Made by a program: the position numbers and the translations under genes | Notes under the pieces: model-generated | The model's input: only the letters and a program-made list of their open reading frames with translations | Told to the model about the DNA's origin: nothing | Database searches by the model: none | Assembly (NCBI GenBank): GCA_027012045.1 | Contig: JALUZI010000125.1 | Location: forward strand, 1 to 25,903 | Direction of reading: 5' to 3' | Length of the DNA stretch: 25,903 nucleotides | Source: Desulfurococcales archaeon | GTDB lineage: Archaea; Thermoproteota; Thermoprotei_A; Sulfolobales; Acidilobaceae | Shown here: positions 1-7,766 of the stretch, piece by piece | Layout of the letters: each line of letters starts with the position of its first letter | How positions within the stretch are numbered: position 1 is the stretch's first letter

Positions 1-939
1 AGGAACCGTCGGATAAGGCATCTTGTCCGGGATTTCGAGGAGGGTAGAGTATCCAGCGTAGAGTTCAATAGTGTTCTTGGAGAGGAGGCTGTTTTTCTAG
101 TCGGTGTTCAAAGAGGTCTCGGTTGCAGGTATGTTGTCGATGGAATGCTAGAGTGGCATGATATTTTCAGGCCTTTCGTGGAGTCTTGGAGGGGAGTTTA
201 TCCCTCGGGCCTGTTGAGGTATTTTGACAATAATTTCTTCTATAGGATCCCTGTTTTCCATGATGCGCCAGAGCCTTTCAGGACGGTTGTCTCGCCTAGG
301 TATCAGCTGGTGAAGGAGCATCTTGGCCCTGCTTTGTTTAAAGCTGTTATACCGGGTCCTGTTTCCTTCCTTTCACTGTCTAAGAATGAGACGGGGAAAG
401 ATGATGTTTGGCTGGCTACTAAGATTGCAGAGGCTCTTAACAGGGAGCTAACTGTTCTTGGAGACAGTGTGGTCATCCAGGTGGACGAGCCCGCGTTAAC
501 AGATAGCGAGCTTTACTCGAGGGTAAAGGGAAGCGTTGGCGATATTTATTCTGCTCTGCTTGAGAAAGTTAATGCACCTGTTCACGTGTCAGTTTATTTC
601 GGTTGCATCCTAGAGGATGCATATAAGGAGTTGTTGGATGTTAGGGGGTTAGATATGGTTAATTTGGATGTAGTAGACTGTAAGAGGGCTTCCGGGATTG
701 TAAAGGAGTACGGTATAGTTGGAAGGAAGCTAGGGCTGGGTGTTATCGAGGCCCGTGACATCTACAAGGATAGCTTTGACAGGGTCAGAGAACTCGTAAA
801 TAGTTTCGTCGATAACGTCGATGTAGAAGCCGTTCATCTGACGACTAGCACATGGCTTGATCTAATACCATTCGACTATGCCATAGAGAAAACTAGGTTG
901 TTATCCGAGTATTCCTCCAGGATAAAGGAGGTGATGTAG
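1..939 (+). CDS. MetE-like protein without zinc ligands, N-terminal partner of split methionine synthase (5' partial)
   Basis: The frame is open from base 1, so the start lies left of the window; about 312 residues are visible. It belongs to the MetE/UroD-like TIM-barrel family (cobalamin-independent methionine synthase): the segment VIQVDEPALTD matches the QIDEPALS motif of its neighbour. The zinc site of MetE is absent: where the catalytic half has H-x-C this protein has HVS, where it has the Glu it has VNLDVVD, and the last Cys motif (DPDCG) is replaced by TTSTWLD. It is therefore probably a structural or substrate-binding partner, not the catalytic subunit. The next gene starts 2 bp downstream, behind a strong Shine-Dalgarno (GGAGGTGAT) inside the end of this gene, so the two are surely one operon. 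Family is clear; the exact role is inference. Confidence 0.85.
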   Translation, partial: RNRRIRHLVRDFEEGRVSSVEFNSVLGEEAVFLVGVQRGLGCRYVVDGMLEWHDIFRPFVESWRGVYPSGLLRYFDNNFFYRIPVFHDAPEPFRTVVSPRYQLVKEHLGPALFKAVIPGPVSFLSLSKNETGKDDVWLATKIAEALNRELTVLGDSVVIQVDEPALTDSELYSRVKGSVGDIYSALLEKVNAPVHVSVYFGCILEDAYKELLDVRGLDMVNLDVVDCKRASGIVKEYGIVGRKLGLGVIEARDIYKDSFDRVRELVNSFVDNVDVEAVHLTTSTWLDLIPFDYAIEKTRLLSEYSSRIKEVM

Positions 940-941
940 AA

Positions 942-1934
942 ATGTATGAAGTGCCTAAGTATTTCCCGACTACTATTGTAGGCAGCTACCCGAAAATACC
1001 TCCATCAGAGGAACTGATTAGGAAAAGGAAGAAAGGGTTAATAAGCGAGGAAGAATTCCATGAGCTGGTTAAACCCTCTATAAAAGCAGTAATAGATGAC
1101 TACCTTGAAGCCGGAGTGGATATCCTCAGTGATGGTGAACAGGCTAGGGAGGATATGGTTGCCTACTTTGCCGAAAGGTTGAAAGGCTATAAGGGCGGGG
1201 AATGGGTACGAATTTTCGACAATGTCTACTTCCGCAAGCCTGTCATAGTAGACGAGATAGAATACGTCCAGCCTATGGCGGTTATGGACTGGGTTTACGC
1301 CTCATCCGTATCAAAGGGGCGGCCCGTTAAAGCCATACTGACAGGCCCCTATACAATGGCTGACTGGAGCTTCGATCTACATTATGGTGATAGAAGAGAG
1401 CTAGTCATCGCTCTAGCAAGAGTTATCAGGAAAGAAGTAGAGGAGTTCGTTAAGAGAGGGGCAAAGTACGTGCAAATAGACGAGCCCGCCCTCTCCACGA
1501 GACCCTTCAAAGAGGAGGTTGAAATTGTAAACGAAGCCCTCCACGTAATATTTGACGGTATAAACGCTAAGAAAATCGTCCACATATGCTTTGGGAAAAT
1601 AGAGAAAATCCTCGAATACCTGCTGGATTTCCCGATAGACCAGTTCGACTTCGAGTTCAAAAACAGCAACTTCAGGCTACTACCATACCTAGTCGAATAC
1701 GGGTTTGACAAAGAGTTAGGATACGGCGTTATAGACGTTCACAGCACCAGAGTTGAGGATGTCGATGAGATCTTCAATGACATAAAGAAGCTAGTGGACA
1801 CAGGCCTCTTAGGCCCAGAGAAAATATTTGTAGACCCGGACTGTGGGCTGAAGAGGCTTCCCAGGGAAATAGCTGTCGCGAAGCTGAAAAACATGGTAAA
1901 GGCAGCCGCCTTGGCTAGGGAAAAACTAGTGTAG
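942..1934 (+). CDS. metE: Core methionine synthase, MetE C-terminal catalytic domain type
   Basis: This 330-residue protein transfers a methyl group to homocysteine to make methionine. It corresponds to the C-terminal half of bacterial MetE: FPTTIVGSYPK near the N-terminus, QIDEPALS at 178-185, and all zinc/homocysteine ligands, His214-x-Cys216, Glu238 and Cys301 (in DPDCGLK). It lacks the N-terminal folate-binding barrel of full MetE (about 750 residues), as is usual in archaea. Such short 'core' enzymes are reported to be folate-independent, with methyl donors such as methylcorrinoid proteins or methyl-pterins; which one applies here cannot be read from the sequence. The preceding co-transcribed gene encodes a zinc-less paralogue that may supply the other half. 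The ATG at 942 has a GGAGGTGAT ribosome binding site. Confidence 0.93.
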   Translation: MYEVPKYFPTTIVGSYPKIPPSEELIRKRKKGLISEEEFHELVKPSIKAVIDDYLEAGVDILSDGEQAREDMVAYFAERLKGYKGGEWVRIFDNVYFRKPVIVDEIEYVQPMAVMDWVYASSVSKGRPVKAILTGPYTMADWSFDLHYGDRRELVIALARVIRKEVEEFVKRGAKYVQIDEPALSTRPFKEEVEIVNEALHVIFDGINAKKIVHICFGKIEKILEYLLDFPIDQFDFEFKNSNFRLLPYLVEYGFDKELGYGVIDVHSTRVEDVDEIFNDIKKLVDTGLLGPEKIFVDPDCGLKRLPREIAVAKLKNMVKAAALAREKLV

Positions 1935-1954
1935 CATTGTTCTAGAACAATGCT
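1933..1954. terminator. 22-bp perfect palindrome across two convergent stop codons
   Basis: Bases 1933-1954 read AGCATTGTT-CTAG-AACAATGCT, identical to their reverse complement. The palindrome starts in the TAG of metE (1932-1934) and contains the TAG of secG on the other strand (1942-1944) plus its last codons. As RNA, either strand would give a 9-bp stem with a 4-base loop exactly at the transcript's coding end. A bidirectional 3'-end hairpin is the simplest reading. There is no U-tract, which is the usual archaeal termination signal, so terminator activity is inference. Confidence 0.45.
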
Positions 1955-2121
1955 CTAGCAATGAGAACTATAACTGTAAACCCTATCGATAGTAGAACAA
2001 GTGAAGTAGGACTCATTTTTACCTGGCCCTCATACTCCTCATAGAACGATATAAGGCCGGCACCAGTCATAGGTCCAGACATCTTCTTCGATTTAGACTT
2101 CCCTTTCTTCTTGGAAGGCAC
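1942..2121 (-). CDS. secG: Preprotein translocase subunit Sec61-beta/SecG
   Basis: This is the small subunit of the archaeal SecYE-beta translocon. The protein has a basic cytoplasmic head (KKKGKSKSKK), the diagnostic archaeal Sec61-beta segment MSGPMTGAGLISFYEE at about 14-29, then EGQVKMSPTSLV and a single C-terminal membrane helix of about 20 residues. The frame is open much further upstream, but that part crosses the divergent neighbour and resembles nothing. I place the start at the GTG at 2121 (59 residues, the normal family size): it lies about 14 bases after the start site predicted from a TTTAAA box at 2159-2164. An internal ATG at 2082 would give 46 residues and lose the basic head. 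It is convergent with metE, with a palindrome across both stops. Confidence 0.9.
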   Translation of the reverse strand: MPSKKKGKSKSKKMSGPMTGAGLISFYEEYEGQVKMSPTSLVLLSIGFTVIVLIARALF

Positions 2122-2158
2122 CTCGACACACCATCTATAATCATGATTGATCAGCGGC

Positions 2159-2164
2159 TTTAAA
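2159..2164 (-). promoter_or_regulatory. TATA box of secG
   Basis: TTTAAA on the minus strand; the start site expected about 26 bases downstream (near 2135) gives a short leader to the GTG at 2121. This supports the short reading of the Sec61-beta gene. Confidence 0.45.
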
Positions 2165-2206
2165 TTGATTAGCTCTCCATGAATTCGACGTAGAAGGTGA
2201 CAGGAC

Positions 2207-2455
2207 ATGGAGCTCAGGGAGGCCCAAGAGTTAATCAAGAAAAAATACCTAGAACGGGACTCCATGAGGGGGTTATTCAAATCATTCACATGGCTGGTTG
2301 AGGAGATAGGTGAGTTGGGAGAGGCGCTTCTCAAAGGTTCACATAGAAACGTGGAAGAGGAAATTGCAGATGTTATAGCGTGGACCCTGTCAATAGCCAA
2401 TTTGGCGGGAGTAGACGTGGAAGAGGCTTTTAAAGAAAAATACTGTCAGAGTTGA
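2207..2455 (+). CDS. MazG-family nucleotide pyrophosphohydrolase
   Basis: This small all-helical protein of 82 residues carries the MazG metal-binding signature: E32-E33-x-x-E36 in WLVEEIGELGEALL, followed by E52-x-x-D55 in EEIADVIAW. MazG-type enzymes hydrolyse (d)NTPs to NMP and pyrophosphate and act in nucleotide-pool housecleaning. Single-domain forms of about 80-110 residues are common in archaea and usually dimerise; the substrate cannot be deduced. The ATG at 2207 has a GGTGA ribosome binding site (2196-2200). It is divergent from secG across 85 bp and convergent with the zinc-ribbon gene, overlapping it by 10 bp. Confidence 0.85.
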   Translation: MELREAQELIKKKYLERDSMRGLFKSFTWLVEEIGELGEALLKGSHRNVEEEIADVIAWTLSIANLAGVDVEEAFKEKYCQS

Positions 2456-2712
2456 ACATAGCGTTTATTGCTTACTGAATAAACCTCTAATGCTCTATGC
2501 CTACCGTTACCGTCTCTCGCTTCAGTTATGATTTTACCGTTTACCCTTCTAATGGTGACTACCGAGTCGATTATCTTGTACCTGCAAACGGGGCATCTAT
2601 AGTATCTATACACTATTCTCGTTCCATCGTGCTTTAACTCAACCTCTATTTGATAGTTCATTATACTCCCGCATCTAGGACATACTAGACCCACTTTTTT
2701 CTTGTCCGCCAT
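2446..2712 (-). CDS. Zinc-ribbon protein of unknown function
   Basis: This 88-residue protein has one four-cysteine zinc ribbon: CPRCG at 11-15 and CPVC at 40-43, separated by a beta-hairpin-like stretch (YQIEVELKHDGTRIVYRYYR). The remainder is basic, with arginines throughout the C-terminal half. The layout resembles small archaeal transcription- or RNA-associated zinc ribbons, but I do not recognise a named family. The start ATG at 2712 has a good ribosome binding site (GAGGTGG about 8 bases upstream). It overlaps the 3' end of the MazG gene by 10 bp and diverges from the CBS-domain gene. Confidence 0.75.
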   Translation of the reverse strand: MADKKKVGLVCPRCGSIMNYQIEVELKHDGTRIVYRYYRCPVCRYKIIDSVVTIRRVNGKIITEARDGNGRHRALEVYSVSNKRYVQL

Positions 2713-2853
2713 TGTACCGCCACCTCTATTTTCTTGCTAGCCGTATTTTACTCGGTTTAGCGCTACTTTAGGACTGCATCACCGCGCTGTAATAAAATTC
2801 TCTAAAACGAAGTCTATATTTTTATTTAGCCCAATTACCCGCCTGTTATATTA

Positions 2854-2859
2854 TTTATA
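2854..2859 (+). promoter_or_regulatory. TATA box of the CBS-domain gene
   Basis: TTTATA inside an AT-rich stretch (2846-2860) of the 190-bp divergent region 2713-2902. A start site about 25 bases on (near 2882) would give a short leader that still includes the GGAGGTG ribosome binding site at 2888-2894. Confidence 0.4.
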
Positions 2860-2905
2860 GCGTACGGAAATTGATAGTATTAAAGTCGGAGGTGCGGTAG
2901 TATTG

Positions 2906-4756
2906 ATGGTATCTGACTACATGAGAGAGCCTTTAATCATTGTAGGGAAAAACGAACCGGTAACGAAGGTAAGAGCACTGCTGAGAAAATACGGTGATAG
3001 AATAGCAGTAGTCACAGGTGAAAAAGGGAAGTTCCTAGGTTTCCTAACGCGGAGAGACGCTGCCGTCATCACTAGTACCAAGTCGAGTCTCCGGGCAGTC
3101 GACCTAGCCAGGGACTACCCTGTATTGACTCCTGAGACCCCACTAGAGAAAGCGTTCAAAGAGATGATCTCACAGAAGGTTTGGGAGGCAGTAGTTGTAG
3201 ACGACCCTGTATCTAATAGGGTCATAGGAGTGATAACGCTGAGAGACATTATTGAGAAGTTCCTTGAGAAAGGATACAAGCCTAAAGCCACTACTGTATC
3301 AGAGATCATGACTACGGAAAACGTTGACGAGATGCTGGTAACGCCTGATGAGAGGATGACTAAGGTGTGGAGTAAACTTGTACTTAAGAGTTATCCTGCA
3401 GTTATAGTGGTCAGATCAGAGGAGCAGCCTGTCCCCATAGGTATAATCACCGCGAAGGATTTAGTGGACACTGGAAGGTGGAGATTCCACAGGGAGAGCG
3501 GCTCCAAGATCGTGTCTCCAGCTAAAGCTAAGAGAATAATGACCAGAGGCGTAGTGGTCGCAACCCCCGATACGCCTATCGAGTATATAGCTAAGACGAT
3601 GGCGAAAAACGACTTCTCAGTTATACCGGTCATAGACGATAACGGTAGAGTAATCGGAGTAGTGACTCAGGCTGATGTGGTAAGAGCTTATCTAGAGGGA
3701 GCTAAGCCTGGCGCTGTCAAGGTGAAGCCTAGAGTAGCCGTTAAACCGGTACCTGAAGTTGAGAGGATAACCTTCGTGAAGGCAGAATCAATGCTTCAGC
3801 AAGTGTTAGTAAAGAAGAAGCCTGTAGAGGAGCTGCCTAAGGTTACGGCTAAAGACTTGGCTGTAACAGAGCTGCCGGCTATGTCTATAAATGACACGGT
3901 TGAGCATGCTCGTAGGCTAATGCTGAGGTATAAGACCAACTATATAGTTGTGACAGACGAGTCCGGGGAGATAGTTGGAGTAGTATCAAAGTGGAACATG
4001 CTTAAAGCAATATCTCTAAAGGGGCCTGTTTGGAGAAGGAGGGTTTACGATAAATTCTTCGTCGACTACGTTATGACCAAGAATCCCCCGAGAGTTAAGC
4101 CTGATGAACCTCTGGAGAGTGTAGCTTTGAAAATGCTAGCCAACAACTCTGACGTGGTTCTAGTCGAAGACGATAACGGTAAGATCGTAGGGTTCGTGAC
4201 CAAGGATAGTGTAGTAAGAAAGTTTGTAGAACTGAGGGGCCACAAGATTCTAGTTGAAAACGTCATGACTCCGAGCAGGATAGGCATTGTCCACCCACAC
4301 CACTCGCTGGCACATGTGATCAATAAGATGAGAACCTTCCAGCTCGACGCCATAACAGTGGCTGAGGGAGACAGGATCTTCGGAGTAGTAAGTGCTAACA
4401 GACTGCCGTTCGTCGCGTACGAGGATCATATAAACGCCAGGAAAAGCCGCAGGCTAATCTGGGTTAGAAAACTCGTTAAAGGCGCAGCGAAACTCGGCAG
4501 GTATGTAAAAGTCCTCCCGTTAATAGCGATTGACGCAGCCGCCAGAACAGAGGAATATGTGACTCAGGACCAGACGCTTGTTGAAGCTCTCAAGAAAATG
4601 GAGGAGCTCAATCTTGACGGTGTGCCTGTGAGAGATAAGGATGGAAGAGTTCTAGGTGTAGTGTGTAAATACGATGTACTGAGGGAGATAGTGAGAGAAG
4701 CGAAGACCATAGAGGAGGAAAAGAAGGAGGAGAAAGTCGCGGCAACTTCATCTTAA
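2906..4756 (+). CDS. Soluble protein of eight CBS domains (four Bateman modules)
   Basis: This protein of about 616 residues consists of CBS repeats, with no membrane segment and no fused enzyme. Each repeat ends in the typical GxIT.xDhh strand-helix. Repeats start roughly at residues 2, 60, 130, 195 (four in the first half); then comes a 45-residue proline/lysine-rich linker; then four more from about 315 to 600 (for example VTAKDLAVTELPAMSINDTVEHA and VMTKNPPRVKPDEPLES). CBS pairs bind adenosine nucleotides such as AMP, ATP or SAM, so a nucleotide- or energy-sensing role is likely, but the partner is unknown. It ends in an acidic-lysine tail (EEEKKEEK). GGAGGTG lies at 2888-2894; the ATG at 2906 is preferred, although a TTG directly before it (2903) has better spacing. 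It overlaps the GGGP synthase gene tail-to-tail by 9 bp. Confidence 0.85.
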   Translation: MVSDYMREPLIIVGKNEPVTKVRALLRKYGDRIAVVTGEKGKFLGFLTRRDAAVITSTKSSLRAVDLARDYPVLTPETPLEKAFKEMISQKVWEAVVVDDPVSNRVIGVITLRDIIEKFLEKGYKPKATTVSEIMTTENVDEMLVTPDERMTKVWSKLVLKSYPAVIVVRSEEQPVPIGIITAKDLVDTGRWRFHRESGSKIVSPAKAKRIMTRGVVVATPDTPIEYIAKTMAKNDFSVIPVIDDNGRVIGVVTQADVVRAYLEGAKPGAVKVKPRVAVKPVPEVERITFVKAESMLQQVLVKKKPVEELPKVTAKDLAVTELPAMSINDTVEHARRLMLRYKTNYIVVTDESGEIVGVVSKWNMLKAISLKGPVWRRRVYDKFFVDYVMTKNPPRVKPDEPLESVALKMLANNSDVVLVEDDNGKIVGFVTKDSVVRKFVELRGHKILVENVMTPSRIGIVHPHHSLAHVINKMRTFQLDAITVAEGDRIFGVVSANRLPFVAYEDHINARKSRRLIWVRKLVKGAAKLGRYVKVLPLIAIDAAARTEEYVTQDQTLVEALKKMEELNLDGVPVRDKDGRVLGVVCKYDVLREIVREAKTIEEEKKEEKVAATSS

Positions 4757-5503
4757 ACTAGGAACTTTTAGTCTTTTAACAGCTTCAATTACCTCCTTCA
4801 GCTTCCCGGGATCCTTCTCGGCGAGCGTTCCGGTCACAACGGCGTCAGCTCCTGACTTTACTAGCATGCTTGCAGTGTGAGAGTCTCTGATTCCTCCTCC
4901 AACAATTAATAACGCGTCAAGGCCGGCTTTGGTCACCAGGAGCTTGGCCATTTTAACTCCTTCAGGGTTAACCGGTTGGGGGGCTCCTGAACCTGCTTCT
5001 AGGTAAATGGCTTTAGCTCCCATATATCCTCCGGCTAAGGCGTAACTGGCTATAAGCTCGGGTTTCTCGTTAGGTACTGTTAGAGCCTTGCCGACATGGG
5101 CTACGGTGCCTCCATAACCGATTATTATATATGATGTTGGGATTACCTCGAGGTTCATCCTGAGAAGTATAGGTGCCGCCTGGACATGAACTCCTGTTAT
5201 ATAGTATGGGTCTAGAGAGTTCATTAGAGTAAGATAGAGTACTGCATGCGCGTATTTTGTTAGCCCATTAATGTTCCCCGGGAATAGTATTATTGGGAGT
5301 TTTATATGATCTCTAATTTTACTAGCTATTTTATCAAGTTTCACCGGGTCTATATCAGTAGAGCCTCCGAGGAGAATCGCGTCCGTACCGGCGGTATACG
5401 CGGCCTGGGCTATTTTGACGGACTGGTCGACGGAGGTTTTACCTGGATCGATCAATGTAAAGTGCAGCGGCTTACTCCTCTTCAGGTTCTCCAGTAGGCT
5501 CAC
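4748..5503 (-). CDS. Geranylgeranylglyceryl phosphate synthase
   Basis: This prenyltransferase of the PcrB/GGGPS TIM-barrel family joins geranylgeranyl diphosphate to sn-glycerol-1-phosphate, the first committed step of archaeal ether lipid synthesis. Visible signatures are HFTLIDPGK at 14-22, GGS at 46-48, FPGN at 74-77, YLEAGSGAP at 167-175 (glycerol-1-phosphate pocket), VGGGIR at 201-206 and GT at 225-226. At 251 residues it has full family length. The start is a GTG at 5503 lying inside the end of the upstream Elf1-like gene, a 32-bp overlap, so translation is probably coupled. The pairing of GGGPS with a transcription factor is a small mixed operon rather than a pathway. Confidence 0.95.
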   Translation of the reverse strand: MSLLENLKRSKPLHFTLIDPGKTSVDQSVKIAQAAYTAGTDAILLGGSTDIDPVKLDKIASKIRDHIKLPIILFPGNINGLTKYAHAVLYLTLMNSLDPYYITGVHVQAAPILLRMNLEVIPTSYIIIGYGGTVAHVGKALTVPNEKPELIASYALAGGYMGAKAIYLEAGSGAPQPVNPEGVKMAKLLVTKAGLDALLIVGGGIRDSHTASMLVKSGADAVVTGTLAEKDPGKLKEVIEAVKRLKVPSLR

Positions 5504-5768
5504 TCATCATCTCCTCGAGCCTGCCCTCGTTCGCTAGATCTATAACTTTACCATAAACATCTATTTCCGTGTAAACCTGGGGGACAGTTAGTTCTAAGTA
5601 GAGCTTGCACGTCCCGCATTTAACTATTGCCAGCTTGTTGAATGGATCTCCCTTCAGCTTCTTGAATTGTATGGAAAGGGTTTCGGCTCCACATCTAGGG
5701 CACTGGTATACTTTTGGCATGCTTAACGGTTTGGGTTTGATTACCTTTCTTCTCTTCCTCCTAGCCAT
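5472..5768 (-). CDS. Elf1-like transcription elongation factor
   Basis: This small basic zinc-ribbon protein resembles eukaryotic Elf1, which travels with RNA polymerase. From the ATG at 5768 it has 98 residues: a basic tail (ARRKRRKVIKPK), CPRCG at 23-27, CGTC at 51-54 and an acidic C-terminus (EPTGEPEEE). The domain order of basic tail, ribbon and acidic end is that of the Elf1 family. Two in-frame GTG codons upstream (5777, 5774) form part of the AGGTGGTG ribosome binding site, so the ATG is the better start. It is the first gene of an operon with GGGP synthase and is divergent from ahcY. Confidence 0.85.
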   Translation of the reverse strand: MARRKRRKVIKPKPLSMPKVYQCPRCGAETLSIQFKKLKGDPFNKLAIVKCGTCKLYLELTVPQVYTEIDVYGKVIDLANEGRLEEMMSEPTGEPEEE

Positions 5769-5887
5769 CTGCACCACCTGCTACGGTTCATTGTTGGTGG
5801 AGTTAGGTTTTAAGTTTACAAAAAATGGGAAACTGTTTTTACAGTCTACTGATAGTTAAGCTGTATAAGTGTAGGGAGGTGTTTAAG

Positions 5888-7132
5888 ATGGTTTCGAAGG
5901 TTAAGGATCCTAGCCTAGCAAATAAAGGGAAACTTAAACTGGAATGGGCTGAAAGGTTTATGCCTGTAACTGTAGGCTTGAGAGAAGAGTACGGTGACTC
6001 TAAACCCCTTAAGGGGGTAAAGATAGGTGCAGTGTTGCACGTTACTAAAGAGACAGGCGTCCTCGTCAGAACGCTTAGAGAGCTAGGTGCAGATGTCTAT
6101 CTAGCCGGTAGCAATCCTCTTTCAACACAGGATGATATCGCCGCCGCTCTATACGAGGAGGGCTTTAATATTTGCGCTTGGAGAGGCCAAACTACAGAGG
6201 AGTACTTTGGATGCATAGAAGAGGTAGCCCTGTCTAAACCGGATATTGTGATAGATGACGGGGCAGACCTACACGCGGTTCTCCACGAGAAACACCCTGA
6301 GATAGCCAGAGAAGTTCTCGGCGGAAGCGAGGAAACCACTACAGGCGTCATCAGGCTTAGGGCGCTGGAGAGGGAGGGTAAGCTGATGTACCCTGTTATA
6401 GCGGTTAACAACGCTTACACTAAACACCTGTTCGATAACAGGTATGGAACAGGCCAGAGCACTGTAGATGGATTGCTGAGGGCAACGAATGTTTTGATTG
6501 CGGGTAAAAAAGTGGTTGTATCTGGCTATGGCTGGGTTGGCAGGGGCATCGCGATGAGAATGAGGGGTATGGGTGGAAACGTAATAGTAACTGAGGTCAA
6601 CCCAATAAGGGCGTTGGAGGCTGTAATGGATGGCTATACTGTTATGAGTATCCATGAGGCAGCGGAAATAGGAGACATATTCGTAACTGCGACTGGAGAC
6701 AAGAATGTCATAAGCTATGAGGACATTCTAAAAATGAAGGACGGTGCAATTCTTGCTAATGCAGGGCATTTTAACGTGGAAATCGACGTTGAAACGCTTG
6801 AAAAGAAAGCTGTGGGTAAACGGGTGATACGGGATAATCTAACAGAATATGCTCTCGAGAACGGGAGGAAAGTTTACCTAATAGGTGAGGGGAGACTAGT
6901 GAATCTCGTTGCCGCGGAAGGCCATCCCAGCGAGGTTATGGATATGAGCTTCGCGAACCAAGCGTTTGCAGCTATGTATATCGTCGAGAACAAGGGGAAG
7001 CTTGAGAACAAGGTATACAACCCGCCTATGGAAATAGACGAGCGGGTTGCCGAGAGGAAGCTGAAGAGTATGGGTATAACCATAGATGTCCTCACCGAGG
7101 AACAGCGGAAATACCTGTCATCATGGAAGTAA
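5888..7132 (+). CDS. ahcY: S-adenosylhomocysteinase
   Basis: This NAD-dependent enzyme splits S-adenosylhomocysteine into adenosine and homocysteine, regenerating the substrate of the methionine synthase encoded upstream. From the ATG at 5888 it has 414 residues, the archaeal/thermophilic length without the C-terminal tail of animal enzymes. Visible are His51 in HVTKETGVLV, Asp124-Asp125, the EETTTG loop at 149-154, Lys179 and Asp183 in YTKHLFDNRYG, the NAD-binding GYGWVGRG at 213-220 and NAGHFNVEID at 291-300. The frame is open upstream to 5825, but the strong GGGAGGTG just before 5888 and the family N-terminus (VKDPSLANKGKLKLEWAE) decide the start. Confidence 0.96.
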   Translation: MVSKVKDPSLANKGKLKLEWAERFMPVTVGLREEYGDSKPLKGVKIGAVLHVTKETGVLVRTLRELGADVYLAGSNPLSTQDDIAAALYEEGFNICAWRGQTTEEYFGCIEEVALSKPDIVIDDGADLHAVLHEKHPEIAREVLGGSEETTTGVIRLRALEREGKLMYPVIAVNNAYTKHLFDNRYGTGQSTVDGLLRATNVLIAGKKVVVSGYGWVGRGIAMRMRGMGGNVIVTEVNPIRALEAVMDGYTVMSIHEAAEIGDIFVTATGDKNVISYEDILKMKDGAILANAGHFNVEIDVETLEKKAVGKRVIRDNLTEYALENGRKVYLIGEGRLVNLVAAEGHPSEVMDMSFANQAFAAMYIVENKGKLENKVYNPPMEIDERVAERKLKSMGITIDVLTEEQRKYLSSWK

Positions 7133-7135
7133 CCC

Positions 7136-7142
7136 TTAAAAA
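7136..7142 (+). promoter_or_regulatory. TATA box of the tRNA gene
   Basis: TTAAAAA sits directly after the ahcY stop, centred about 38 bases before the first base of the mature tRNA, which leaves a leader of roughly 12 bases. The spacing fits an archaeal tRNA promoter. Confidence 0.45.
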
Positions 7143-7176
7143 CTTCGTGCCAGCATTAATTGTGAAACCGGCAACA

Positions 7177-7284
<108 letters not shown>

Positions 7285-7307
7285 CATTTATATCGAGATA
7301 ATGGTGT

Positions 7308-7700
7308 ATGGTTGAATTGAAAGAGGCTGTTTATACTAGGGAGGCACCAGAGCCTGTCGGCCCGTATAGTCAGGCAATTATATATGGCGGCCTTATCTTT
7401 GTTTCAGGTCAGATTCCCTTGGACCCTGAAACAGGCAAGCTGGTTGAGGGAGATTTCTCGGAGAAAGCTAGGCAAGCCATTCTCAATATGATAAAAATAG
7501 TAGAAGCTGCTGGGGGGAGTATTGATACATTGTTAAAAGTTACGGTGTATCTTAAGGATATTTCGAAGTTCACAGAGTTCAACAAAGTATACTCAGAGAT
7601 CATAGGGAAGAGGTTACCGCCTGCCAGAGTAGTCGTCGAGGTCTCAAATTTACCCCTAGGAGTCGACCTTGAGATCGAGGCAGTAGCTTACAAAGCTTGA
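7308..7700 (+). CDS. ridA: RidA/YjgF reactive-intermediate deaminase
   Basis: This 130-residue protein of the RidA family (trimeric barrels in known members) hydrolyses reactive enamine/imine products of pyridoxal-phosphate enzymes and so protects amino-acid metabolism. Visible are the family signature AVYTREAPEPVGPYSQAI at the N-terminus, SGQIPLDPETG at 33-43, and the substrate-binding Arg107 in LPPARVVVEV with Glu122, which keeps the 15-residue spacing of the catalytic Arg105/Glu120 pair of enteric RidA. The active-site residues are intact, so it should be a true deaminase rather than an inactive YjgF homologue. It begins 23 bp after the tRNA; a TTTATA at 7287-7292 is rather close to the start, so it could be leaderless or co-transcribed with the tRNA. 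Confidence 0.94.
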   Translation: MVELKEAVYTREAPEPVGPYSQAIIYGGLIFVSGQIPLDPETGKLVEGDFSEKARQAILNMIKIVEAAGGSIDTLLKVTVYLKDISKFTEFNKVYSEIIGKRLPPARVVVEVSNLPLGVDLEIEAVAYKA

Positions 7701-7766
7701 TCCAGTGGTATAAAGTAACCAATCCTCGTAACTAGACCCCACCATGGATTAAGGGTCGATAGAACA

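Noticed and set aside
1942..2400. A 152-residue reading of the Sec61-beta frame
   Set aside because: The upstream 93 codons run antisense through the MazG gene, show no family similarity, and the promoter and family length support a start at 2121.
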